In this document: piece by piece, positions 11,091 through 22,560 of the stretch
Layout: each line of letters starts with the position of its first letter
Numbering within the stretch: position 1 is the first letter of the stretch
Source: Paramacrobiotus richtersi
Lineage: Eukaryota > Tardigrada > Eutardigrada > Parachela > Macrobiotidae
Assembly: GCA_034698045.1 (NCBI GenBank)
Contig: JAQGAU010000357.1
Span: 1 to 30,163, forward strand
Reading direction: 5' to 3'
DNA: 30,163 nt
Notes under the pieces: generated by a model
Seen by the model: the letters and a program-made list of their open reading frames with translations, nothing else
What the model was told of the DNA's origin: nothing
The model's database searches: none
Translations under genes and position numbers: made by a program

Positions 11091-11337
11091 CGAGCTCAAC
11101 TTGCTGGCTCATTCCAGTTTATCGACCGTACAACTGAAGAGACGATTAATGCAAATGAGTTTAATATGTAGACCGGCAGTAGACGCACGGGCCGGTAAAT
11201 TTAGCATACGTAATTCGGGACTGGAATGGTTCAGCTTGCCACTGATAACAAACATGTCCCGGACTTAGAAAACGCAGACGATCAGGATTCCTTGTTTCTA
11301 GGGAAGCCTTACATAAGTTCTATGCATCAACTGTCAT
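11091..11337. other. 3' flank of the Ig-domain gene
   Basis: The inverted-repeat arm ends here, and the minus-strand 3' UTR of the gene ending at 11338 presumably lies here. No AATAAA is present on the minus strand. The variant ATTAAA occurs at 11160-11165, about 175 nt after the stop, and is the best candidate signal. Confidence 0.4.
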
Positions 11338-12566
11338 CTAATCGGCTATATCGTCCCGTCCTGGTGAGGCTACCCGAGACACGTCCAAACTAGCCGATTG
11401 GATAAACCATTCATCAATGTCATTCGTTGCTCTGAACCAGCACTCAACGGATCCTCTGTCAGCAGAACCAACATACAAACTCATCCAAAAATAAAGGTTC
11501 GATGTAGCAGGATTATAGGAGTAACCAGATACTGTCATTGGTCCTTTGATAGACGTAGCGCTTCCCAGTGCATAAGGAAGTATTCGTGGAGCGACTAGTG
11601 TTCGATTGTTATGCCGCCATAGTAGCAGCTCATCCACTCCCCGCCTGTCCACCATCTTCGGTGGCAGGGTCAGGTGCACTCTGCACCAGAGGTCGCGCCA
11701 CCTCTCAGTGTCTTCCTCCATGGAAAAGTTGGGCATTGGCACAATGAATACATCAGCTGCGCGAGTGACGTTCGGATGGAGACTGTAGCGTTGCAGGATG
11801 GTCGTCGTGGTATTCGATCCTTCATAACACGTCACTGCTCCGCTGGATGCAAAGCTCACCTGGATTATGCTGAGAATAGTGCCCTGGTCTTGGAATAAGA
11901 CACTGTACCGATGGTCGGCAGCGTTGCTCCTTGGTACCAAGTGTCCGTTTTCGGCCACTTTACTGCCCTGGTGCGTCCAGGTTACCGTAGCGGAGGCGTT
12001 TTCGTTGGATGTTTCACAAGCAAACGATACCGTTTGACCCACATTGGGCCGTTTTACCACGGTCTTTGGCGCCGCAGTGCTCATATCGCCGGTTGTTGCT
12101 GGTTCGGTGGGCGGAAAAACCAGTGTAATTTTGTCTCCGGTTATATTCGTGTAGGCCAGCCTGATAATTTCATCCACTGCAAGAACAGTTTAGCATTGAG
12201 TTTTGCCCAACACCAAGGTTCAAAGTGAACAAATCGGGGAGGATTCCTATTGGTAGAATACACTCTGTACTGCTCGAGTCGACTGCAGCATAATCACCCA
12301 CCAATTTGTCTTGGCGATATGCGTATTTTGGTAATGATTCCGCTTGTTATGTACCTTACAAGTGTTTGTCTACCAGCTGGGTAATGAAGCGCGTAGAAGT
12401 ATTACTTACATCTTGATTGTGCACTAGATGTCGTGTGGTCTTGTGAGCTTTGACGCCAGCTCGGCGTGGTACGCCGGGGACGTTGTACTGGACATGCCAG
12501 AACGGATGATTCGTGCACAACATACAGGAACGCTAGCATTCGCACGTAAAGCGTCAAGAGCGGCAT
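11338..12566 (-). CDS. Secreted protein with two immunoglobulin-like domains
   Basis: There are two exons: 12410-12566 (ATG, 52 codons plus 1 nt, donor T|GTAAGT) and 11338-12176 (acceptor CTTGCAG, matching phase, ending at TAG), giving 331 aa. The first exon is a signal peptide (MPLLTLYVRMLAFLYVV, likely cleaved before Cys25) and a Ser/Arg/Thr-rich linker. Ig-like domain 1 has Cys106, Trp119 and Cys169 in the expected spacing, with LSIIQVSFASSGAVTC before the second Cys (the usual D-G-Y-C is S-G-A-V-T-C). Domain 2 has Cys217, Trp239 and Cys298 with GSADRGSVEC. Several N-x-S/T sites are present, and there is no transmembrane segment or GPI-type tail, so it is probably released. It lies downstream of the receptor cyclase gene in the same orientation. 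A ligand-binding or co-receptor role is only a guess. Confidence 0.8.
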
Positions 12567-12784
12567 CTGAACTCGCCGGCTGATTTAGTTTGGTAAGGTT
12601 TGGTAAGTAACACACGGAGCACATTTCTAGCAGCCACGTTTTGTTCTACGGGCGTAAAATATCAGATTTTGTACTCTGGCGCTCGACGTACAGGGATGAG
12701 CTTGGGAGAGCAGTTAATACAATCATACTGGCAATGTGATGAAAGTGTGATATACGTTACATAATACGTAGAAGTAGTTATATT

Positions 12785-13117
12785 ATGTCGTTTCGCGGCA
12801 AACTTAACCAGGACAAGTCGAACAGCTGTCGTAACCAAGCAACAAAAGTACAATGTCTTGCAGACGATGCACAAGATTCCAAAGACTGCAATTTGTGGCA
12901 AGTGTTAAGTACTGTCATTGGCTTTGTGCTACCAGTCGCTTCTGCTTGGACACTTACAATAATGTTAGTCCAGCAGCTTCAAACAATAGCTAAATGCCAC
13001 ATGCAGCTGCGCGCCAATCACGATGGCACGTTACACATGTTGCTGTGGGCGCGGTTTACTTACTATCCTGGAAATGCCGGCTGGTTTGAAATCCATTTAA
13101 TAATCCATATTCTGTAG
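12785..13117 (+). CDS. Doubtful ORF for a small membrane protein
   Basis: 110 codons from ATG, starting 218 bp from the oppositely oriented Ig-gene start, so a shared divergent promoter is possible. The N-terminal 45 residues are Lys/Asp/Cys-containing and hydrophilic. They are followed by one likely membrane helix (VLSTVIGFVLPVASAWTLTI). The composition is AT-rich, unlike the convincing exons nearby, and the opposite strand also has a hydrophobic ORF (12662-12901). Chance is a serious alternative. Confidence 0.22.
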   Translation: MSFRGKLNQDKSNSCRNQATKVQCLADDAQDSKDCNLWQVLSTVIGFVLPVASAWTLTIMLVQQLQTIAKCHMQLRANHDGTLHMLLWARFTYYPGNAGWFEIHLIIHIL

Positions 13118-13836
13118 AAAAGCTTTAGCAGCAAGCGGGACCGTGACATCGGCAGTAATGATAATCTTACATACGTGTATGTTATGCACTGAAACAAAAA
13201 AAACAGTAGTTAAATTTGAATAACGCGCTCGTTGATATATCGGCGTCAGAGTCCATGATACCATGTTTACCATAGTTTGGAACTTTATGTTTGGAAAAAA
13301 GTTTGGAACTTTTTTAACAGTGACTCTTCCTTGTACCACAAATTCAACGTTGCTGCCGATAAATGCTCGTTGCTCCAAAATTCGACGAGAATGTGTCTAA
13401 AAATAGTAAAGCAGTAAAGATAAAGCATAACAGATTTGCGACGTTTGAGGAGTATGAACCTATTATTGCGAGAAATATCTGAAATATATGAAAATAAAGC
13501 GGAATCACTGCACCGCTAAGTTAGGAATTTAATTGCATAGGTGCGCAAGCAATTTCCTTTATTCGTGTTACGAATGCCGGAGGTCCCCTGATTATTCACA
13601 TACGCCAGGTTTTTATGGTGTGCACGGTGTTAAGAAAGTCTTCCCGGCTGCAGGTCTACGACGCTCGGGTGAGCAAGACCAAAAATACTGTATAATCCTT
13701 CGATGGACAAAGACAATCGCCAATCGGCAGAATTCGTAGATGTTCGCAGAAGTCTGTTAGATTAGCAATCAACAAACGAAGAGTTTCACACCAGTCAACT
13801 TGGCTTGAGCAACGAAAGTGCATCTTTACACCCCAC

Positions 13837-13842
13837 TTTATT
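13837..13842 (-). terminator. Polyadenylation signal of the receptor cyclase gene
   Basis: TTTATT on the plus strand is AATAAA on the minus strand, about 90 nt downstream of the receptor stop codon, a typical distance. Confidence 0.6.
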
Positions 13843-13932
13843 CGGTACAAAATTCACATTTCCAGTTCGAACTACTGGTACAAAAGGATAAAGTCCGCTT
13901 TCGATTAAGTGCACATCTGGTGAACTCAGTAT

Positions 13933-16900
13933 TCAAAACAACAGCCAATACGTTAACATTCTGCGTCGGCCCTGTACGGAGATCTTTCCCCTGGGAATAA
14001 TATGGAAAGTGGGATAGTAATCTAACAGAGCTTCGGCCGTGTTCTGGCTGATATGGATCCGGTCGCCTTCTCCGTACTGACACATTTGGCTGGCTACTTT
14101 GATCGTTTCCCCAAATCTGGATAAAAGCGTTGGCATTAGAGAACGGGTGGATTGAAAAGCAAATGTAAGGTACTCACAAATAGTATCGCGGCCGGTTACC
14201 CCCGATTACGCCCGCAGCGCAGGATCCTACCGCAAAACACTTGTTATGATGACATTTCACTTACAATTAATACAGCACGGCATTTGTATTTGTACACAGT
14301 ACAGTGATGGCAAATAGGCCTTTAGCTCTTAGCAAAAAATCTTTGCTTTGCTGCAAGTTATTCGGCAAGAAAAGATGCGACAAAGTAAGGAGCTTGCGAT
14401 TGAGGAAGCACTGCAAAAGGTGGCACTCTAAAAGTTTTCCATCAATACGTTTCAATTTTGGTGCATGGACTAATGTGTTTCTGATACATTCTTGCTGCCA
14501 TTTAAAAGATGAGTCAGGGTATACGTGTACCAGTGTGAATGCCGATCCTCAACTGTAACAGCGAAGTATCCTCTCGTCCCGAAGCTTCAAATAAGTGCTG
14601 CATCTTCTGGGTTATGATACACATATCATGCACATGTTCCATGTGATTCCGGTCAGGGATACCGCAAGCCATCTGAAAACAACGAGTAACCATAGCCGTT
14701 AACTCACTTTCCATTTAATACAACTTCGTGTAGTGGTCAATGCAAATTAACGAAAATCAACAGTTTTAGTTCAGTTCCTCAAAGAAACAAAAGTCCAGTT
14801 CGTCATGTGTGCAGATCACTGATACCAGCTTTACAGTTAGATCAAAATGTAAAAGAAGCGTGTTTTATGTTTTGTAAGGTTTTTTGAGATTGATCCGTTA
14901 ATGATAGTTTTGGAAATTCATTGGCTAAGGAACCATAAGACTTAGACGACCAACAATACTGACCATGTACAGATCGCCGGCTGTGCGCACTTTATGCACG
15001 GTCAGTCCAGCTGTCGCCGTGTCCAGTACTTCAAAGAAATGCGTCACTAAAAGAACTAGATCACCGGGGGAGGTTTGCCGTATGGGCTCCATATTAACGA
15101 AGCCGTCAAGGCTGCTGAAGGACACGGTCACCGCTTCGTAGACTTCCGGTACGACGGGTTCACCTCTTTGTAACTTGACAACCAGACTTCTGCAAAGGCA
15201 CTCCTTGACCAAAATGACTGTATTCTTTTGTGCAGAAAATGACAATTTGTAAAGAGATCACAAGCTTTTTACTTTATAACTAATGAAAAACCGTAGGGTA
15301 CCAAACATCTACTTTACCGTAGGTAAACATAAGTATACATAAATACAAGTATACAGTATATTAAAATTAGAAAAACAGGCACAAAACGCAGAGAAGAAAC
15401 AAGAATTAGAACGCAAATAAGTCGCAAACAATAACCCATATAACAAGCTAACCAAGTATATGAACACAAACGTTTATGGAGCTAATTGAAGTTAAGGGCT
15501 TTCGTTAGAATTACGGAATTTCGAATCACGTCGGTCATTAATTTAGCAATACAGCGAAAGTAACTAAGTCTTTCATTGAACAGTTTAGTTTAAACGTGTG
15601 GAAGCAAATGTAAAGCATGAATAACCGGACAGTACCTGGGTAAAATTTCCTCCAGCAACCGGTCGGATTTGGCCTTTTCCGTAAAGAGCATGGCCGTCCG
15701 ACTGTTGACCTCCTGCTCCAGCTGGCGCGAATACCCAAGAAATCGCTGTAATACGCTTTCTCCATAGGTCAATCCGCCGATCTTCATGCTCGCCAGCAGT
15801 TTATGCACAACATGCCGGATACATCGAATGTCCGGTCGGATGTAAGGATTCTCCGTCCAGCAGCGTTCTACCAAGTCCCGCAGCTCGGGAACAACATCCT
15901 GCTCCGCAAACGACGGCCGGAGGATGGGTTCGTTGCGGAGAATGCCGCTGTTGCGCGTTATTGCCCGTAGGATTTCTGCAAACCAGATTTGTTTAAGTAC
16001 TTTGTTTACTGTGTATTATCTGTATATGTCATGGCCCAGTAAAAACGCTGCATTCATCCTGTGTAATGTGAAGTGTTTTATAAACTCGGATCAGTAATGA
16101 TTTTTTCCGAAACAACATGCGTTAAGTGATAATCAAAAATATTTTCAAAAGAGGCTACAATTTTAGTAAAAATCTTCTCCTTTCAGTGCCGAACGGCAGT
16201 CAGTGAAAAACTTGCCTTTTTCCCAAATTGATAACGAAGTTTGACATTACAGGGTTTCAGTAATTACCATGAGGATCAAACGTGTGATCATAAGAATAAG
16301 GCTCCTTGGCCAGCAGGATCTCGTACATGACCATGGCGAAGGAATAAACATCGGTGAGCTGACTAGGTGTGGCTTCCTGGCGCAGCACTTCCGGTGCCGT
16401 CCAGAAAAACCGCGTGGGATCGCGGTAGCGGCGGTTGTTGTCGTTGGGTAAGTGGAGAATGTTGTGCAGCTGTTGGCATCCTACCTGCCCGATGCGCAGC
16501 GTGAAATGCTGGTCGATTAGACACCGGCTACCGGATAGGTTGCCGTGGAATTTCAGCGGGTGGTTGTGAATGTAATATAGTCCCTGTTAATCAAGAGCAA
16601 CAACTGCCGAGCTTTATTACGAACAATTTTGCCCAGATAATACTTGACAAGCTTTCTAAACCATCTAAATTAAACTACGACGGAAACATTCCTTACGCAT
16701 GAATTGTTCAAAGCAGCAGTGTCCGGCTTTGTTAGAACAGTTTTTTACACGCAGAGTTTAAAATTAATGTGAAAAAAGCGGCTCTTTTAAACAGGAGTTC
16801 TAAACAATAAAATCATCATCGTTTATTATTGTTACCTTTTATTTTTATTATTAATAATTTTTGTGCTGAAATTTTTATTATGAAATATGCATTGTTACGG

Positions 16901-19900
16901 GCTCGATTTGTATCGTCAAAAGCTTGGCATACGCCGTTCACATTCTACTGTACCTCGACCAGGTTAGCAGCCAACGAGAAACGAAACTCCGCATCCACCG
17001 TTAGCGAGCGATTCTGGAAAAGGTCATGCAGTGATCCCCGCGGACACCACTGACTCACCACGTGGATCCATTGAAACCGGCTCAGCGTGGGCGCGGCAAA
17101 CAAGCCCACGGTGCGGTTGATGCACATGTGCGTGGTGCTACGAATCTAACGACATTTCATTTCAGTTACCACATCAACAACCGGCTCGTTAAGATGTCTC
17201 TGAGCATACCTGGTACATTAGCAACTGCACCGCCGGGTTGTAGCGCGTCATAATACCGTTAGCGCTACCCGCATTGATCGGCATCGTATGCAGGCATTTG
17301 GACCACACGTAGTTCCCATCGAACAAAGCTTTTCCAGTTACATGGTAGTTGCTCTAATTGGAAGGAATCTCTGTACACATATCTTTCTAGTCTGATCTTG
17401 CATCTGACTAGTACCGAACTGGGTTCTTGCAGTTCCAGCCGGCTTCGCGAGAACCATGCATAACATGACGCCTTCTGCAACGTGATCTCCCGTCAAACAT
17501 TTACCATTTTCTTCCGTTTATCGAACGCATAAGACTTGTACCATACTTGAGGTAGTACGTGAGTCCAGTGCTGAGAATCCTGCATGGACATGCTTTGTAC
17601 GGTCAGTGGATCCAGTGCCCATGTTCGCTCGCTGATCGACGCTTGCGCCGCGCGTGACCTTACAATTACATCAACATATTGCTCTAATATACACTAAGCA
17701 TAACCTGTTCAAGCTTCTGTTAAAGATTCTACCCGCTTCTACAGAATGTATTCATGTAGCGGTGGAGAATTTCCCCGGAACGTCATTATGATAAGCTTCC
17801 GACCGGACACCCGACCGGATGTTTATACTCGAAATCAATATGTCTACGTCAAGGAAACCAAATCTTGTATGCATACCTTATTCGAATTCCAGCAACGACG
17901 GAAGCGCCGATAGCAGCACACACTGCGCCAATTACCCCGGCCATAATTGGTACGTAATCTGCTGCAAAAATGCATAACAGTTCACGTTGCGTTTATAACT
18001 TGCTCCATAGTATCCTACGCCTTAGAGAAATGTACTGCACATGCGAAGAATTTCCACATTACTTAGATCGCGGCACGATAATCCTTCGTATCCACAGACG
18101 GGTATATTGGGCGGAGGCCCGTGTCCGTTGGGCCAAAAGATCGGATTGACATCCAAGTAACGCCGATTCTGGCTGTCCCATTGTTTAACAATCTGCCAAC
18201 GGTAGTATATTTAGAACCGACAAAGCACCATTAAAATGAGGATAACCCTTAGGCTTGTGCGAAAACCTGCGCATGAGCGAGAAACATGTTCTCTTTACAC
18301 TTTCATTTCAAAACTAAGTTATTTAATTCAAATAATTAGTCAACAACATGACATATTGTATGATCATATTAGTTTACATAATTGTTGATTCCTTCTCAAA
18401 CTCAGCTTTAGGAAAACTACTGTACAAGGCACTCAAAGGAAATACTAACGCTCGCCATGAAGCAGCCGTACCTGCATTTCAACTGCGAAGGTATTACTAG
18501 CCCGTAGACTGAGGTTCACCACCGCGTCGCCAAACCGACTGACACCGGTCAGTCCGACGCGTGAATGGAACATCCGACCCAGAAACTTCTCCGCCAATTG
18601 ACTTCCTTTCTTGCAATCAAATTCCGGATCGGATGCGCACGTCTCATTTAAGATCTAAGCAATACAAAAACCTAGATATGTCTGTTGTTTCGTTTGACCG
18701 GACATTTGTGTCAACAACATGCACAACAGTATGGGTGGAGCGGCCAAGCTTCCTTCTGACCTTGTGACAAAAGAAGGTGATCTGCGTAGTTTAAACGCAC
18801 TAACCTCGGCCAGCATGACAACACCGGCATATGTCGCTTTGAGGTAAGGAGACTGAAAAACACCATGGCTGACCGAATCCGAATGGAAAAACCCAAAAGG
18901 AAAACGGGTGTGTCTTACCGGTTCGCTGTATGTCAGATTGTAGTCGCACTGCGATCGATGCCGGCACTCGAGTAAAAAGGGATCTTTCTTGTACTCTTCG
19001 TCTTCGGGATGCTCCGCTGCCAATAAGAGCACGGATTCGTATGCTGCTTTTGCAACCTAAAAGCATACGATTAACCTGCTACCGTATCGAACCGGTACAG
19101 TTTCTCCTTACCAAATCGTCCGCATCGCCGTAGTTCCACGAGAAATTGCCACAAATCTGCATGTGATACAGAGACTGGACTGCAATGTAGATCTGCAACG
19201 ATATGTTTACTATAAACGAATCGGTTTTTGCTTTTTTTTTCAAGTTTTGTGCTGTCCTGTTTGCATGTATTTGTATTTGTTAACGCACATATTCACCGTT
19301 CGTCATATTCTGTCCAGCAGCCGTAACCTGCAAACAACCAAGAAGCTCTGTGTGGAAACTGGAAAGTTCACCAATCTGCCCACGTGAGACGTACCAGATT
19401 TCTGCGAAAGGCATGGGAATGGCCGAAAAAGATCATAACTGCAATGAAACTACGTCCGTAACGTAAACGCTGAAATCGTGGTGGTATTCACGTCGAACCA
19501 CTTGACACAGTGTTGGCACGAAACATGACAAACGAAATTCTTGTCATTCGGTACATAGCTTACATTCACTAACGAACGTTCAACACTGCGAAGCGCAGAT
19601 GCTATTGACATGCGAACTTCTACCGTGTGCATATTTTGTGCAACAACTTACTTCTGCTGCACTTGCGAAACTCATTGAGCATATCCAGACGTTGCTGGTG
19701 GGTATCTTTAGGTGTATTAACCGTACGCAGCGTTGTCTGGTAGAACCCTTGTGTTGCGTTGAGGGTGGCCAGCAGTGCACTGGTTAATGACTTGTACATG
19801 GGACTGGACGCCGTGTCCCATACCACATAGATGTTGCGCCACTGAAAGCTCTCGAGCAGACTCTTTAAGGCCGCCATTACGTTGGCGATGGTCCCGGTGG

Positions 19901-21411
19901 CCAGTGAGATCCATGTAGGATTGAGTGTGGTCCGTGCGGTGGGCTTGAATCCCGCGTCCGATGCGCTGATGACAAGTTGAACAAGATCAGTTGATGTTAA
20001 ATTCCTTACGGAGTTTACATCTTTGGTCTATTTCTTAACCTTTATTGTAAAACAGATCGGTTTATTTTTAACCAATCTTTTCTTACGGCTGATAGGCAAT
20101 AAGCAACAACAAGAAAAGGCTTTATTACAAAACTATATGTTCTAAAATAAGCTCACGTATACTGGGTATAAGAATCTATGTATGTTATTCATTTTCCGAC
20201 AGAAAACATATGTCTCGTAATTGGTTTATAAATATATACGTGAGTCACTTTGGGAAGAAATGAAAGTACGCATCTAGAACGTAGGTTGTATTCTTGTTGG
20301 TACTTCACATTTCCGACGGCAGCGGAAGGGCACTTAGTGGGGAGTCTTACGTGGTAATGTGCAGGATGTCCCATTGTGCGGCTAATAAATTAGTGATGGG
20401 TGGATCGTTGCAACCTGTAATCGGATCAATAACGGTTATTACCACATAAAAGAGCATCTATTTTCTGCTACAACTCTGTAACTTGTTAGCGTTCCGGACG
20501 CATAAACAACCTTTGAGTACATCCAGTGGCCGCAGAATTTCTTTGTTATGATGATACCAATAACAATTATCATATTCTACTAAAAAACCACCCCTGTTTT
20601 TGTCTTAATTTATGGATTTTGGGGGCATACATTGTGTTACGTTAATCATCAAGGAAGTACACTCTGATTCAGTCAACTCATTACAACGGCTACGAAACAA
20701 AACAGTTCAAAAGTGTTCAGATGTTCGAATTATTTACTGTCAAATCGATGTACAGTAGAACGCAAGTTTCACACAAATTTTAATCTAAGCGGGAACTGCT
20801 TAAAACTGGTATTTACAGGATTTTGGTGTCAGTGGATTAGTTGCTAACGCAGCTAATAGTTACATCAAAAACACAGTACCTCTACCAAAACAATTGTCAC
20901 TTTTGTAAATGAGTATACTGGAATTAGGGAAAGACCGGAAAGTTGACTTTACGAAGCCAGTGCTGGAGATCACAAGTATCCAGTCTTGTATATACTGACC
21001 ATTCTTTAACTTACTGGTCTGTAAGTAAAGTTAAGAAAGTGTTCGGAAAACCCAAGAAATCCTTCTATTCTCAGTACCGGGATTAATCATAGCGGTGACA
21101 TCAGCCTGTTCCTCGGTCCTGTAATAAAACTCTGCCACCAGGGCTTCCACATTCTCCACCGTATCACAACTCCCTGTGGTCTGATTGAGCAAATAAGTAT
21201 GCGTTATATTCAGCACGTCTCCGTATTTCTCCCGTACATCCTCCAGCGCCATGGCAAACGCCGGACCCACATAGGGAATCGCTCCAGTGTAGATGGGCTG
21301 ACCGTAGCCGAAGGTCATTAGGTTGACGTTCAGCGGGCGCACTCCCTCACATCCCTGTTCACTGGACACAATAATCAACAGAATACAATTCACTACATAG
21401 CGAAATACCAT
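13933..21411 (-). CDS. Receptor guanylyl cyclase, probably catalytically inactive
   Basis: Twenty exons (5' to 3'): 21411-21078, 20414-20351, 19965-19652, 19438-19395, 19327-19289, 19192-19112, 19056-18919, 18852-18805, 18654-18472, 18192-18063, 17961-17877, 17658-17547, 17353-17210, 17145-16954, 16583-16268, 15975-15636, 15189-14964, 14672-14531, 14226-14178, 14116-13933. All junctions are GT-AG with matching phase: 3165 nt, 1054 aa, normal for the family. Domains: signal peptide (MVFRYVVNCILLIIVSS); ANF-receptor-type ectodomain to about 458, ending in the juxtamembrane FWPNGHGPPP; membrane helix about 462-485; kinase homology domain about 525-790, with Lys in NYVWSKCL, HGNL and APEV present but the DFG-type Asp replaced by Gln (RIGQVG); helical linker about 800-854 (SDRLLEEILP); cyclase fold 855-1054, ending YWLLF. 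Metal Asp1 is Ser881, guanine-binding Glu and Cys are Arg923 and Tyr993, transition-state Asn and Arg are Lys1000 and Gln1004; only metal Asp2 (Asp927, AGDLYM) remains. The protein probably binds a ligand but does not make cGMP. Confidence 0.93.
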
Positions 21412-21925
21412 GATTTAGAAAACGAACCAGTATGGTTAAAGAATGTTCAACTGACTCCGTGGAGCGGATTGTTGGGAGATTGGCCTGGTATCGGATCGAT
21501 AGAGCGCACGTCTTTATTCATGGGTGGATTGGCTGATTCCGGATTTCTTTTATGTATCAATTATCCGGTCGGGATTAATAAACGTAATGTGCCTGTTGTT
21601 GCCCGTCATACGCATCGATCGGGTGATGCAGCACTCTAATTAGCGGGACATGGGGTTGCAGGCGGAAATGCCAGCTATCATTTGTTTGAATCTACGAGAG
21701 CATAACAGTCTTGGAAATGATCTTCCAAGAAATTTCCACGGGATCTTTGTTATCCGGGCGGAAATTAGGAAAGTTTTGTGATTAGTTATATTGTGAATTT
21801 TATCGGTAAGTGCACTCAGCTATAGCGGGTACTGACATGAAATATATGTGCAGCTACTGGTGATAACAAATCATGCTGTTCAAATCACAACATGGAGGGT
21901 CAAAATTAGTTAGTAATGCCTTGTG
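21412..21925. other. Upstream region of the receptor cyclase gene
   Basis: This stretch upstream of the receptor ATG should hold its promoter. On the minus strand a weak TATA-like TACATAAAA lies at about 21548-21556, roughly 140 nt before the ATG. I see no other clear element and no gene. Confidence 0.35.
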
Positions 21926-22560
21926 TTGCGTAACAACATGAACAGAGTAACTAATCTCGGGAAAGAATCGCCCGTCGAATTTCATCAACATGCAAACAGC
22001 ACGAAGTCCATTTGCTGAGAATTTTCTCACATACTAGCATTTAAGATTCTTCAACTGTACAGTACGAACAAGTTGTTTGTACCGTTGAAGACAACCGTAT
22101 GAAATCAACTATAGACCGTTAACGTTGCCACAGAGGCACAGACTCACATAAACATATCTGCAGTCTTGTCAGTTTTTTCACATGCAAAACAGTGGATTTA
22201 CGGTGTCTATAGCTTTTTATTATACCCTTTCTCAGATATTTGGAAGCTCTGAGAAGATGTTGACAAAAGGATGCATCGGTAAACTGATACTCGTTTTAAG
22301 TAGCGGAAAGTGTACTTATATGAAGTCTTTATTGTAGTGCTTCTTGTCTTTCTTTGCATCTGTACCATTGCCTACGGGAATGACAACGTCACGTCCACAG
22401 ACATTCCAACAGGAATTCCGCCTACGATATTAGACGAAGAGGGCCGTGGAGCACCGGATATGGAGAGAGCCGTAATAAGGGTTTTTGGGTAAAGTGGCAC
22501 CCGATGGGAAAAGGGGACGAACCTTTCCGCAACGTTCGCGGGAATATATATGAAACATTC
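21925..22560 (+). repeat. Repeat module R1
   Basis: This is the first of three plus-strand copies of a roughly 650-bp module (R1 here, R2 at about 23815-24490, R3 at about 25530-26230). Shared landmarks in order are a segment near CTAATCTCGG, GCGAAGTCCATT-like, TGTACCGT or TGTACGGT, then the small ORF, then AGAGCCGTAATAAGGG and TAGAAA. Only its right part has a partner in the left arm. Confidence 0.7.
22257..22492 (+). pseudogene. Small repeat-borne protein (copy R1, frameshifted)
   Basis: It begins ATG (MLTKGCIGKLILVL) like the other copies, but that frame stops after 26 codons. The conserved hydrophobic segment and tail (IVVLLVFLCICTIAYGN, then STDIPTGIPPTILDEEG and ERAVIRVFG) continue in another frame up to 22492. 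A lost or gained base near 22305 explains the break. It is closest to copy L2. Confidence 0.55.

Larger units (their letters stand above)
12567..13932. other. Spacer between the receptor and Ig genes
   Basis: This 1.37-kb AT-rich spacer must hold the Ig gene's promoter (no obvious TATA box) and the receptor gene's 3' UTR. One plus-strand ORF (12785-13117) is listed separately as doubtful. A near-duplication of GTTTGGAACT occurs at about 13276-13311. Confidence 0.5.

Noticed and set aside
13933-15245. Reading the cyclase-domain ORFs as separate small genes or as a broken pseudogene
   Set aside because: Each is bounded by GT-AG sites with matching phases and joins into one continuous frame with the rest of the receptor.
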